64,000 nt of DNA from positions 1 through 64,000 of the forward strand of contig JAFVUF010000007.1 of the NCBI GenBank assembly GCA_017502875.1, read 5' to 3'. The translations under genes and the position numbers were made by a program. This DNA is from Clostridia bacterium (GTDB lineage Bacteria; Bacillota; Clostridia; Oscillospirales; CAG-272). A model generated the notes under the pieces. That model did not search any database. It was not told the origin of the DNA and saw only the letters and a list, made by a program, of their open reading frames with translations. This document shows positions 34,821-44,200 of the stretch, one piece after another (the first letter of the stretch is position 1; each line of letters opens with the position of its first letter).

Positions 34821-35651
34821 CTACGCCTCGGCAAAGCCGAGAAGCGTAAGGTTAATTGCTTTTGCTATTATTTCAGCGTTACGCCGCACATCAATATCCA
34901 GATCGTTTGCGGATACGGTAAAGTCAGCCTCATTCTTCAAAATCTCGCTAACGGGTTCGATCATCGAGGTTATTCCCGCCCGCATCAAAGCATCGCATAT
35001 AAGAGAGCCGGACGATATCGCGGTTGGAGCTCCAATGCTTATTACGGGTATACCGAGCGCCTCCGAGCTGATTTTCAGTCTTGAATTTCCAATGGCGGAG
35101 CCGGGGGTTATGCCGCCGGTTGAGAGTTGTATGACGGAGCTGAGCGACTCTCTCCGTATTGCTTTGAGTGAGTCTATCGCAATGACAAGCTCCGTTTTAA
35201 GAAGCGGCTTGCACGCTCTTAAAAGCTCTAACGCTTCTATTCCCGTATGACCGGATACACCGGGTGTGATAACGGTTATTTCTCTGCCTCCAAGCGACCT
35301 AAAGGCATTGGGGTTTTCCAGCCTCAGCGCTCTCGTCGCGGCGATTTTCTTAGCGCAGAGAGGTCCGAGAGAATCGGCTGTAAGAGATGCGTTTCCAAGG
35401 CAAATTACGGTTACGGGTGTGTTTGAACTCATGATTTCAGACGGAATAAGCTGTTTTAGCTCCTCGCTTACTGCCATAGAGGCAAGCAAGCGTTGCTTAT
35501 CGGTGAAGGTATACTCTCTCGGAACCCGTACAGAGCTTACCTTTTTGCCGTTAAGCGAGCCTCTGCTTATACTAAATCCGTAGCGCGCGTCGCGCTCGGC
35601 GCAGCCCTCAGCTCGCTCCGTTGCCAGCTCTGATATAAGATATTTCTTCAC
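34821..35651 (-). CDS. gpr: Germination protease (spore SASP endopeptidase)
   Basis: A 276-residue GPR (peptidase family A25), which degrades small acid-soluble spore proteins during germination. Family landmarks: VICLGNASLTADSLGPLCAKKI, ITVITPGVSGHTGIEALE, AIDSLKAIRRESLSSVIQLSTGGITPGSAIGN and IPVISIGAPTAI. Length is well below the ~330-370 residues of Bacillus GPR; the start is short and the C-terminus lacks an extension, as in many clostridial forms. Its presence argues that the organism forms spores. Confidence 0.9.
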   Translation of the reverse strand: MKKYLISELATERAEGCAERDARYGFSISRGSLNGKKVSSVRVPREYTFTDKQRLLASMAVSEELKQLIPSEIMSSNTPVTVICLGNASLTADSLGPLCAKKIAATRALRLENPNAFRSLGGREITVITPGVSGHTGIEALELLRACKPLLKTELVIAIDSLKAIRRESLSSVIQLSTGGITPGSAIGNSRLKISSEALGIPVISIGAPTAISSGSLICDALMRAGITSMIEPVSEILKNEADFTVSANDLDIDVRRNAEIIAKAINLTLLGFAEA

Positions 35652-35840
35652 AAAAACACCGCCCGTCGATATTCATAACTGTAAATATTTTGCCGCGTTT
35701 GATTGCAAATATACCGCCGTAAGAGATGAAATTCCGTTCTATAATATAAAAATTTATTGTAAATTTAACCAAAAAACCAATGCTTAAATTGTGCAAGCAT
35801 ATGAATTCTTTTAAAAAAATTAAATCGGGCGAAAAAAGCA

Positions 35841-35869
35841 TTGATAAAATAAAAGAATAATGTTATAAT
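35841..35869 (+). promoter_or_regulatory. Promoter of the peptide-binding lipoprotein gene
   Basis: TTGATA (35841-35846), a 17-bp spacer and TATAAT (35864-35869), 45 bp before the ATG. Confidence 0.8.
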
Positions 35870-35913
35870 AACTTCACGAATATTTTCTCTAAAATCATCA
35901 GGAGGAGTACCAA

Positions 35914-37848
35914 ATGAAAAAAATTACGAGAATCGTGTGTCTTGTGCTCTGTCTTGTGATGCTTCTTCCCGCGGCGGTTGCTTGCTCACAGAAAGACGGT
36001 ACATACGGCGCTCAGATAAACATGTATCTCGCCGACGAGATACATAATCTCGACCCCGCGTACGCGCATCTTGACAGCGGAGCGGCGAAGCTGATAGGTC
36101 TGCTTTTCGAGGGACTTATGGTTATCGATGAGGACGGTGATCTTGAAAAGGGACTTTTAAAGAAGTATCAGTACACCGTTGACGATATGCTTACGCCCAA
36201 TGACAAGAGCGACGACACTTATACGATGGTAATAGATATCGGCGAGTCCTCGTGGTCTGACGGTATTAAGGTTTCCGCGGACGACTTTGTTTACGCTTGG
36301 AAGCGTGTGCTCGACCCCTCGTTTGACGGCGAGGCGGCGTCTCTCCTTTACGACATAAAGGGCGCGGTTGAGCATAAAACTCAGATGGCAAGTAAGGACG
36401 ATATAGGACTCTCTGCTGACGATGACCGTATCACCATTACCTTTAAGCACAATATTGACCCTGAGGAATTCCTTCGCAAGACCGCAAGCCCCGCGCTCGT
36501 CCCGCTTCGTTCCAGCGTTGTAAGCCGTTACTACAACTGGTCAAGCTCAGGCGCGACTATGGTGTGCAACGGTCCGTTCTTCGTCAGATCGTATTCTCCC
36601 GGTAACAGCATGCAGCTTGCCAGAAACGCGTATTACCACCGTCTTCCCGATGATGATATCCGTCCTACGAAGTTCGTTAAGCCCTATTTGATAAACATCG
36701 ATTTCAAGCTTAACAGCGAGGATATGATGAAGGCATTTGAGGACGGCGAGCTGTTTTACATCAGCGAGCTTCCCTGCGATAAGAAAACCAGAGAGGAATA
36801 TGAGGATAGAGTAAAGCTCACGGATACGCTCAGCACTCATACTTATTTCTTCAACTTGAATAAAGAGCCCTTCAATAACAAGACTGTCCGTCAGGTGCTT
36901 AGCAAGGTGATTGACAGAGAGGCGTTGGTTTCGGAGGTCGTGTATGCTTACGCGTCCACCGGCTTTGTTCCCAAGGGTCTTAGCGACCTTACCAAAAAGG
37001 ACGATTTCGCTGAGAACAATACAGCGAAGATTCCCGGAAATGCTCAGATGAGTGTATCCGAGGCAAAGGCAGCGCTTTCCGCCGCGGGCATTAACCCCAA
37101 TGGCTTCGGCGAGCTTACCATTACGGTAAAGGTTGACGCCGTATCTGATCTTGTTGACGAGGATTACGTGGTTTCCCAGAACGAGTTCGACGAGGACACC
37201 GTTGATTACGTGGTCGCCAAGATGGTAGCTGAGATATGGAATGAGCTTGGATTTAATTTCAAGGTTGTTCCCGTGAACGCTATACAGTATAAGGAATCCA
37301 CCTCTGCTATGTCTCAGTACAGAGATGAGCTTACGGAAAGCCTCTACGGTATTTATGATGATATTAAAGTGTACATTTCCGACGACGAGCATACCACAGT
37401 TACCAAGGAAAGAGCTACATTTGACGTAGTTGCGCTTGATTATTCGCTCCTCTGTGATGACGAATTCAATGCTCTTGCGGTATTCGCGGAGAGCTTCTCT
37501 GGCTCTGTTACTGACGGCCCCTTCAACGAGGAGGTTCCGCTTGGACACATCACCGGATTCAAGAACGCCGCTTATAACACTCTTATTCAGGAGGCTTACG
37601 ACGCGCGCGTAGCGGGTAACAACGCGCTTGCTTCCGAGAAGCTTCACGCGGCTGAGCAGCTCCTTCTTGATGAGATGCCTGTCGTTCCGCTTTTCGTTTA
37701 CAAGGAGGCAGTTCTTGTCAGCGATGACCTTTCCAATATAGAGTGGACCTACTTCGGAGCTCCCGTATTAAATGACGCAAAGCTCAAAAATTGGAAGGAT
37801 TACATCGAAAAGGTTGACGATGAGGACGAGGACGAAGACGAGGATTAA
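35914..37848 (+). CDS. Peptide ABC transporter substrate-binding lipoprotein (OppA-like)
   Basis: A 644-residue extracytoplasmic solute-binding protein of family 5. A lipoprotein signal peptide (KKITRIVCLVLCLVMLLPAAVACSQ) puts the lipid on the Cys of AVAC. The SBP_bac_5 core includes LDPAYAHLDSGAAKLIGLLFEGLM, WSDGIKVSADDFVYAWKRVLDP, FFNLNKEPFNNKTVRQVLSKVIDREAL and DEMPVVPLFVYKEAVLV. An unusual acidic tail (about ten Asp/Glu) ends the protein. No permease or ATPase genes are adjacent, so it probably serves a transporter encoded elsewhere. AGGAGGAGTACCAA precedes the ATG. Confidence 0.9.
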   Translation: MKKITRIVCLVLCLVMLLPAAVACSQKDGTYGAQINMYLADEIHNLDPAYAHLDSGAAKLIGLLFEGLMVIDEDGDLEKGLLKKYQYTVDDMLTPNDKSDDTYTMVIDIGESSWSDGIKVSADDFVYAWKRVLDPSFDGEAASLLYDIKGAVEHKTQMASKDDIGLSADDDRITITFKHNIDPEEFLRKTASPALVPLRSSVVSRYYNWSSSGATMVCNGPFFVRSYSPGNSMQLARNAYYHRLPDDDIRPTKFVKPYLINIDFKLNSEDMMKAFEDGELFYISELPCDKKTREEYEDRVKLTDTLSTHTYFFNLNKEPFNNKTVRQVLSKVIDREALVSEVVYAYASTGFVPKGLSDLTKKDDFAENNTAKIPGNAQMSVSEAKAALSAAGINPNGFGELTITVKVDAVSDLVDEDYVVSQNEFDEDTVDYVVAKMVAEIWNELGFNFKVVPVNAIQYKESTSAMSQYRDELTESLYGIYDDIKVYISDDEHTTVTKERATFDVVALDYSLLCDDEFNALAVFAESFSGSVTDGPFNEEVPLGHITGFKNAAYNTLIQEAYDARVAGNNALASEKLHAAEQLLLDEMPVVPLFVYKEAVLVSDDLSNIEWTYFGAPVLNDAKLKNWKDYIEKVDDEDEDEDED

Positions 37849-37866
37849 TAGGTTAAGGTAAATACT

Positions 37867-37904
37867 AAAAGAGGTTTTACGACAGCTTTGTAAAACCTCT
37901 TTTT
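37867..37904 (+). terminator. Intrinsic terminator after the lipoprotein gene
   Basis: AAAAGAGGTTTTAC paired with GTAAAACCTCTTTTT. Confidence 0.92.
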
Positions 37905-37948
37905 AATTCCGTGCAGATAAAACGCTCAGACGTGAAAGGACGAGATAA

Positions 37949-38488
37949 ATGGCGCAGCTAAGAGAAAAGAACGACATTAAAATTTTCATATTATACTTAA
38001 TGAGACATGTAGGTTATCCGCTTGATTTTTCCAATATAAACGACATAGTGCTTCAGGACGGAATAGTTAACTATTTTGATTTTGCGGAGTGCTTTGCGGA
38101 GCTTATTGATGCTAAAAACATTGAGGAGCTGACCGAAGGTGAAGAAACGCTCTACGCGATAACCGAGCAGGGAAAGAGCGTAAGCGACAGTCTGCAAAGC
38201 GACCTTATGATGATGATAAGGGAAAAGAGCCTGAAAAGCGCCCTGCGTTTGCTTGATTTCAAGAAGAAGGGGCTTGCCTCGAAGTATACTTGGGAGCCTC
38301 TGCCCGACGGCAGATATCTTTTTAACTGCCGCATAACCGAGCGTAAGGCTGACATAATGAACGTAACTCTTACGGTTGATAACAAGAAGATGCTTGACCG
38401 AATGCTTTACAATTTTGACAACAAACCTGAAACGGTATACAGAGGCTTGCTTTCTGTGCTTACGGGTGAGATAAACTATCTTCTCTGA
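37949..38488 (+). CDS. DUF4364 family protein
   Basis: A 179-residue member of the clostridial DUF4364 family, which looks like a winged-helix protein. The N-terminal part NDIKIFILYLMRHVGYPLDFSNINDIVLQDGIVNYFDFAECFAELIDAKNIEEL has the helix-turn-helix-like order of the family; a beta-rich C-terminal half follows. It is probably a transcription regulator, but the target is unknown. Its stop codon lies in the left arm of an inverted repeat TTCTCTGACA (38481-38490) / TGTCAGAGAA (38532-38541). Confidence 0.82.
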   Translation: MAQLREKNDIKIFILYLMRHVGYPLDFSNINDIVLQDGIVNYFDFAECFAELIDAKNIEELTEGEETLYAITEQGKSVSDSLQSDLMMMIREKSLKSALRLLDFKKKGLASKYTWEPLPDGRYLFNCRITERKADIMNVTLTVDNKKMLDRMLYNFDNKPETVYRGLLSVLTGEINYLL

Positions 38489-38663
38489 CAGAGTGTTTTT
38501 GTACGGAGAACATATAGGAAATACTGTTTTTTGTCAGAGAAAATCAGCGTTCTGATTTGCTTGATTTGAATAAATAATTATAATTTTGCACATAAACACA
38601 TTCAAAATCAGTGAAAAATATGGTCAGTGCGAGAATAAATTTTAATTTTTTTCAAATTTTCTA

Positions 38664-38692
38664 TTGACAAAATGAAAAAAAGGGTATATAAT
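38664..38692 (+). promoter_or_regulatory. Promoter of the sigma-factor gene
   Basis: A perfect TTGACA (38664-38669), a 17-bp spacer and a perfect TATAAT (38687-38692). The remainder of the 352-bp gap holds an inverted repeat at 38481-38541 and otherwise nothing recognised. Confidence 0.87.
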
Positions 38693-38840
38693 GGTTGCAA
38701 TAGAATCAATACTAATACTAAAACCCGAATACGTCAAACTTCTGTTTTTCACAAAGCTTACGGTTGGATAGAGAGTTTTATGAAAAAACGGGAGTTTTTC
38801 ATTTATGCGCCGCTTTGCGCGGAGAAACGGAGAGTCAAAA

Positions 38841-39395
38841 GTGGCTGATAACAGGATAATTGCCGTTAAAAACGGCGACAAAGCCGCTTTTGAGGAGCTT
38901 CTTACCGACTTCGAGCCGTTGATACGCTCCGAGACCGCAAGGCTTCTTGCCGGCGCTCCCGATTTTCTCAGCGAGACCGAGGAGCTTCGTCAGGAGGGCA
39001 GACTTGCCCTTTATGACGCGGCAATGAGCTACAAGGATAATGACGGCGTTACATTTGGTCTGTACGCGAAAATATGCGTAAAAAACAGGCTTATTTCCTA
39101 TCTGAGAAAGCTCAGCTCTAAGAAAAGAAGAGCTGATAGGGCGGCTCGTCGGGCTCATCTTGACGGTGCGCGTTCTGCCGATTCGGCAGACGAGCTGTTT
39201 CTCGCATATGAGCGCAGCGGCGAGGTTAAGCGCATAGTTGAGGCGGAGGCTACCGAGCTTGAAAAAACGGTGTTTTCGCTTTATATGCAAAGGAAAAGCT
39301 ATGCGGACATCGCCCGTGAAATCGGGAAAAGCGCAAAGAGTGTTGATAACGCCATATGCAGAGTCAAGGCTAAAATCAGGAAATATTACAAGTAA
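38841..39395 (+). CDS. Sigma-70 family RNA polymerase sigma factor (small)
   Basis: About 184 residues from the GTG at 38841, chosen because CGGAGAGTCAAAA precedes it; an ATG 36 bp upstream is possible. Region 2 is visible (AAFEELLTDFEPLIRSE, EELRQEGRLALYDAAMSYK, FGLYAKICVKNRLISYLRK) and region 4 ends the protein (LEKTVFSLYMQRKSYADIAREIGKSAKSVDNAICRVKAKIRK). Regions 1 and 3 are missing, so it is a sigma-H or ECF-like regulator. No anti-sigma gene is adjacent. The target regulon is unknown. Confidence 0.85.
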   Translation: MADNRIIAVKNGDKAAFEELLTDFEPLIRSETARLLAGAPDFLSETEELRQEGRLALYDAAMSYKDNDGVTFGLYAKICVKNRLISYLRKLSSKKRRADRAARRAHLDGARSADSADELFLAYERSGEVKRIVEAEATELEKTVFSLYMQRKSYADIAREIGKSAKSVDNAICRVKAKIRKYYK

Positions 39396-39399
39396 AAAT

Positions 39400-39478
39400 A
39401 CCCGAGTAGCTTAAGAAAAGCGCCGCTGTGTACGTCCAAGCATAGCGGAGACGGCGGTTTGATTCCGTCCGAGGGGAA
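39400..39478 (+). ncRNA. tRNA-like structured segment, not a standard tRNA
   Basis: Three consecutive helices can be drawn: GCTT/AAGC (39410-39424), CCGCTGTG/CATAGCGG around a 10-nt loop (39424-39449), and GGCGG-TTTGATT-CCGTC (39454-39470), which looks like a T-arm with a 7-nt loop. The expected acceptor arms (ACCCGAG and CGAGGGG) pair only partly and the middle loop is too long for an anticodon. It may be a degenerate tRNA, a leader structure of the zinc-ribbon gene, or chance. Confidence 0.25.
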
Positions 39479-39513
39479 CATAATATTTATTTTTTCAAAG
39501 CGAGGTAAAAACC

Positions 39514-39789
39514 ATGTACGAGGACAAGACTTTAGTATGCAAGGATTGCGGTGAGGAGTTCGTTTTCACAGCAGGCGAGCAGGAGTTCTATGCTGAGAAG
39601 GGCTTCCAGAACGAGCCCCAGAGATGCAAGGCTTGCCGTGATAAGAGAAAGAACGCGGCTAAGCCCCAGAGAGAGTATTTCACCGTTACCTGCGCGCAGT
39701 GCGGCGGCGAGGCGAAGGTTCCCTTCCAGCCCACCAGCGACAGACCTGTTCTTTGCAGCGAGTGCTTTGCTGCGTCTAAGAACCAGTAA
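39514..39789 (+). CDS. Small zinc-ribbon protein
   Basis: A 91-residue protein with two zinc knuckle sets: LVCKDCGEEFVFTAGEQEF with RCKACRDKRK, and VTCAQCGGEAKVPF with VLCSECF. This is the small zinc-ribbon family (CxxC ... KxCKxCR) widespread in Firmicutes and Chloroflexi, probably binding nucleic acid or protein. The function is unknown. Strong codon bias suggests high expression. AAAGCGAGGTAAAAACC precedes the ATG. Confidence 0.85.
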   Translation: MYEDKTLVCKDCGEEFVFTAGEQEFYAEKGFQNEPQRCKACRDKRKNAAKPQREYFTVTCAQCGGEAKVPFQPTSDRPVLCSECFAASKNQ

Positions 39790-39880
39790 TCCGCTTGCGT
39801 CTTGATTTGTACATTCATTTATAAACGAGCGCTTCCGTTCTCTTATTTTTCGTCTGTACAAAATCTCATCAAACAGAGTC

Positions 39881-39906
39881 GAGCCATTCAGGTCCGGCTC
39901 TTTTTG
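39881..39906 (+). terminator. Terminator after the zinc-ribbon gene
   Basis: GAGCC paired with GGCTC around ATTCAGGTCC, followed by TTTTTGTG. The stem is short. Confidence 0.65.
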
Positions 39907-39956
39907 TGCTTTTGGGGTTGAATTAACCGTTACGGCAGACGTTATCATCGGCAAAC

Positions 39957-40385
39957 TTCGGGCGAAAACTTCTAAGCATTGTGAACTTCTGTTTAAGCCT
40001 TAGCGTAGCGAAGCGAACCTCGACTTAGCGGCGCTCGAAATGCTCGACGTTCTCAAAAGCACACGCCGCCATTTGCCTCCAGGCGCTTGCCTGGCGCAAT
40101 GACTTTTTTCTTTGCAAGAAGTAGGCGCAAAGAAAAAAGTAACAAAAAAGAAACGCCGGTTAGGGTATTTCGTCCGTTGCGACGGACGACAAGACCTCCG
40201 CGGTCTTGACTGCGCCGCCTTTTGAAAAAGGCGGGCGAAAACTTCTGAATACTGTGAACTTCTGTTTAAGTCTTAGTGTAGCGAAGCGAACCTCGACTTA
40301 GCGGCGCTCGAAATGCTCGACGTTCTCAAAACTACACGCCGCCTTTTTGCCTCCAGGCGCTTGCCTGGCGCCTGCAAAAAAATTT
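39957..40385 (-). repeat. Family B modular hairpin repeat, copy 7 (P-R-Q-P)
   Basis: The longest copy. Two P modules (about 39965-40075 and 40240-40345; CTTAGCGTAGCGAAGCGAAC, CTCGACTTAGCGGCGCTCG, AAATGCTCGACGTTCTCAA) flank an R module (CTTTTTTCTTTGC stem and AACAAAAAAGAAACGCCGG) and a Q module (CGTCCGT/ACGGACG, CAAGACC/GGTCTTG, CCGCCTTT/AAAGGCGG). After both P modules stands CCAGGCGCTTGCCTGGCGC. It covers most of the 689-bp gap before rlmB. Confidence 0.88.
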
Positions 40386-40408
40386 ACGAAAAAATAGCGT
40401 GTAGATAC

Positions 40409-40437
40409 TGTACAAATCAAAAATTGTATGATATAAT
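40409..40437 (+). promoter_or_regulatory. rlmB promoter
   Basis: TGTACA (40409-40414), a 17-bp spacer and TATAAT (40432-40437). The -35 is weak. Confidence 0.55.
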
Positions 40438-40478
40438 TAAAATAGCTACATTTAACTTAAAGGGTCAGTGCCGAAAAT

Positions 40479-41228
40479 ATGGAAGAAAAAGTTGAAATTT
40501 CGGAGAATGCAGTCGTTGGACGTAACGCGGTCTCCGAGCTTATAAAAAGCGGCAGAGCCGTTGATAAAATATTCGTTAAGGACGGCGTCTGGGAGGGCTC
40601 GATAAAGGAAATAGCCGCTATGGCTAAGGAAAAGGGTATTCCCCTCGTCAGCTGCGGAAAAAGCAAGCTCGACAAGTTAGCTCCCGGTATGGCGCACCAG
40701 GGCATTATCGCCTTCGCCGCCGAAAAGGAATACTGCTCGGTTGACGACATCATAAGCTACGCAAAATCCAAAGGCGAAGAGCCGTTTATAGTAATCGCCG
40801 ACGGAATTAACGACCCACACAATCTCGGCGCTCTCATAAGATGCGCCGAGGCGGCGGGCTGCCATGGGCTTATCATTCCCAAGCGCAGAAGCGTAACGCT
40901 TACCGCTACCGTTTCAAAGGCGTCCGCGGGCGCAATCGAGCATTTACGTATCGCCAAGGTTACTAATCTCGGCGTTACCGTAGACGAGCTGAAAAGGAAG
41001 GGTGTCTGGATATATTCCGCGGAGGCGGACGGCACCGACATCGACAAAACCGAGATAATCACCCCTGCCGCCTTCGTGCTTGGATCGGAGGGTCAGGGAG
41101 TTTCCAGACTTATCAAGGAAAAAAGCGATTTTATTGTGTCAATACCGATGAAGGGAAAGGTCAATTCCCTGAACGTTTCCTCTGCGGGCGCGGTCATACT
41201 GTTCCACGCAAGGAAATATTTTAACTGA
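40479..41228 (+). CDS. rlmB: 23S rRNA (guanosine-2'-O-)-methyltransferase RlmB family
   Basis: A 249-residue SPOUT (TrmH-type) methyltransferase using SAM to methylate a 2'-OH in 23S rRNA (G2251 in E. coli). An N-terminal L30e-like substrate-binding domain (VVGRNAVSELIKSGRAVDKIFV, MAHQGIIAF) precedes the knot domain with motif 1 DPHNLGALIRCAEAAG, motif 2 FVLGSEGQGVS and motif 3 IPMKGKVNSLNVSSAGAVILF. The exact target nucleotide is inferred from family. Only ~50 bp separate it from the following large gene, suggesting co-transcription. Confidence 0.92.
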   Translation: MEEKVEISENAVVGRNAVSELIKSGRAVDKIFVKDGVWEGSIKEIAAMAKEKGIPLVSCGKSKLDKLAPGMAHQGIIAFAAEKEYCSVDDIISYAKSKGEEPFIVIADGINDPHNLGALIRCAEAAGCHGLIIPKRRSVTLTATVSKASAGAIEHLRIAKVTNLGVTVDELKRKGVWIYSAEADGTDIDKTEIITPAAFVLGSEGQGVSRLIKEKSDFIVSIPMKGKVNSLNVSSAGAVILFHARKYFN

Positions 41229-41279
41229 TTTTATGCGTGTTTGGCGTTGAATATACAGAAAGGAGAGCAAGCGTTAGGA

Positions 41280-44200
41280 ATGGAAGAGAAAAATTTAGCA
41301 TCTGAAATGCTGAGCCAGATAAAAAAATACGTTGGAACCGACACTCCCGAAAGCGCCTCGGCAAAAGCCGAAGCTACCTCGGCGGCTCAGTCCGTTTCAG
41401 AGGATAAATATTTACCGAAAGAGCCTTGGACAGAAAAAAAGCCTAAGGTCAGACAGATACCGACAGACGAGTCGCTTTTTGAATTCGAAAGCTTTGTCGA
41501 CGAGCCTGCCGCGCCCGAGCCGTCCGAGCTCACCGAGGCTGAGGCGGTATATGTCGAGGAGCTTCGTGAGAAATTCGGAATTTCTAAGAGCGTAGGAGTC
41601 GGATTTATCAGCGACGATGATATGGAAGGCGACGACGAGCCTTTGTCTAAGGTAGCGCCCGTAGTCGAGGAAATCACCGAGACACCCGTGGTAGAGGAAA
41701 TCACTGAGACGCCCGTAGTCGAGGAAATCACCGAGACACCCGCTATCGAGGAAATCACCGAGACACCCGCTATCGAGGAAATTACCGAGGCACCCATCGT
41801 TGAGGGAATTACCGAGGCGCCCGCTATCGAGGAAATAACCGAGGCGCCCATCGTTGAGGAAATAACCGAGACACCCGCTATCGAGGAAATTACCGAGGCG
41901 CCCGTTGTCGAGGAAATTACCGAGGCGCCCGTGGTCGAGGAAATCACCGAGGCGCCCGTTGATAAGGAAACGGTTTATGAAAAAGAGCCGGAGCAGGTAA
42001 CGTTTGCGGTGCCGGAGCTTTCAAACGAGACGGTCATTCGTGAGAGCAAGCCTATGCCTGACCACACCCCTATGGGTGTTCAACTTACATTTCTTGATAC
42101 TCCGCAGGAGCCTGAAAATGAGTTTGATGGCGCCGAGCAATTAGAGTTTAACACAGGCGCTTTCGAAGAAGACGACGATTTCGACTACGACGAGGAAGAT
42201 GACGGCTTCGATGATGATGACGATTATGATTACGACGAGGAAGCCGAAGATTTTGACGGTTACGAGGATTTAGAGCAAGCTGATGAGGAGTATAATGAGC
42301 TTTCAGACGCGCCTTTGACTGAGGTAGGTGATATTTCAGAGGCTGCTAAGGTAACCGATGCCGTGTCTGACGGCGAGATAGAGGCTGAAAAGGACGGCGC
42401 TTCCGACACGTTCTTTGGGGAAGATGCGACGTCTGCCCCGACACCTGATGTCTCTGCTGATAGCTTTGAGACCGCAACGCTCACTCCCATAGAGATAAGC
42501 GCTATGGAGGAAGAGGAGAGAATCAGAGCCGAGCAGGAAAGCGCAGAGGAGCCCGTTTTCGAGGAAACCGAGCAGGATATCTGGGACGCCTCTGACAAAA
42601 AGCTTTGGATTTCTAAAAAGCGCTATATGGAATACTGCGACGGACTTACTGTTCCGCCACTTAAAATAACCAAAGAGGAAAAAGACGTAACGAGGGCTGA
42701 TAAAAAAATCGAAAGCTCCGGTTACGTCTATGAGATGACCGAGCGCGCTCCCATCTTCGCTGACGGTATAGGCGAAGGCAGGAACACCGACAGCTATTTC
42801 AAGCGCGAAGTGGAGTATTGCGACAACAGAGAGGCGGAAAGAGGAGCTTATTTCAGAGATAAGCTTCGCGTTAGCTGGAAAAAAACTGTTTTCTCGTTAG
42901 TTATAATGCTTTCCGTGGTTCTTATCGAGAGCATTGCGGGAATATTTAAGGCTTCGATAAGCAATCCTATGCCATTCGCCATAGCCTTGCTTGTGCTGCT
43001 CGGAGTCGAGGCAGGACTTGTTTTCAACGCCTTGAAGGACGGAATAAGGCTTGCGGTCAAGGGAGTATTTCTTCCCGAATTTTTGACAGCGGGCGTGGTA
43101 ATTCCCACTATCGTTTATCACTTGGTATTAGTGTTTGCGGGCGGAAGCTCAAAGTACGCCATGCTCTTTGGTACGTCAGCGGCTATCGCTATGTTCCTTA
43201 CGGCGCTTTACCGCTACAATATGCTTAAACGCGAGCATATCGTGTTTACCGTTACCTCGTCTTACGGTGATTACGTAACCGAGGTAAAAATGAAGGATTT
43301 TAAAAACTCGCCTGAGGGGATAGCGTTTGACGGCTATGTTGACCCTGAATCCTCGCTCTACAAGATGAACAGAGTAGGACGTATTGACGCCGCCTACACT
43401 GATAAGCCTGTACGCGACGAGTGCTACGGCATAATCAGAGTTCTTTTCCTGTGCATCATCTGCGCCGCGGTTGTCGCGGGAGTCGTTTTCGGAATTATCA
43501 GACGCGACCTGTTTTACGGCGCAGTTTCAGCTATAAGCCTTATCTCGTTTTCCGCCCCCGTAAGCGTTTTTGTCGCGCTGTTTCTTCCGAGAGTAAGGGG
43601 TGCGGCGGTCTCCGCTAAAATAGGCGGCGCTGTGGTCGATTTCGATGACGAGAGCGATCAGTTTGACAGAAACGTTATCATGATTGATGACAAAGACCTG
43701 TTCCCCATAAAGAATATTCCCACTCCTATATTTGAAATGCGTCATATGCCCGGGCTTGAGGAAAGTCTTTCGAGAACTGCGGCTCTGTTTAAAAAGATTG
43801 GCGGGCCGCTAAAAGCGCTTGAAATGGAGGGCGGCTATCACGATGCCGACAGCGTTAGTATAACTGATATCTCCGAAAACGGAATCTCCGCGGTAATAGA
43901 CGGACGCAATATCTGCGCCGGCTCCGACTCTTATATGCGTAAGAGAGGTATTAAGTTTAAGCGCTACGGCAAGCTTCTGCCTAAAAACTCGCGCGTTATG
44001 TATATTGCCGACGGCGGAGTCTTCTTTGCTATGGCGGTTATTACCTTCGTGCCTGACCAGACGCTTGTTCGCAGAATAGCGGAGCTTCGCAACACCGAAA
44101 CCGTGTTCTCGCTCAAAACCTGCAATCCTTGTATTGATACCGAGCTGCTTTTTGATACTACGGGACTTGAGCCTGACCTTCTCCGTCTTGTTAAGTACGC

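Noticed and set aside
36547..37647. 366-codon antisense frame over the peptide-binding lipoprotein gene
   Set aside because: The sense protein is a clear family member; the antisense frame has no start signal or motif.
41665..41961. 27-bp repeats as a CRISPR-like array
   Set aside because: No spacers; the units encode a periodic peptide inside one long reading frame.
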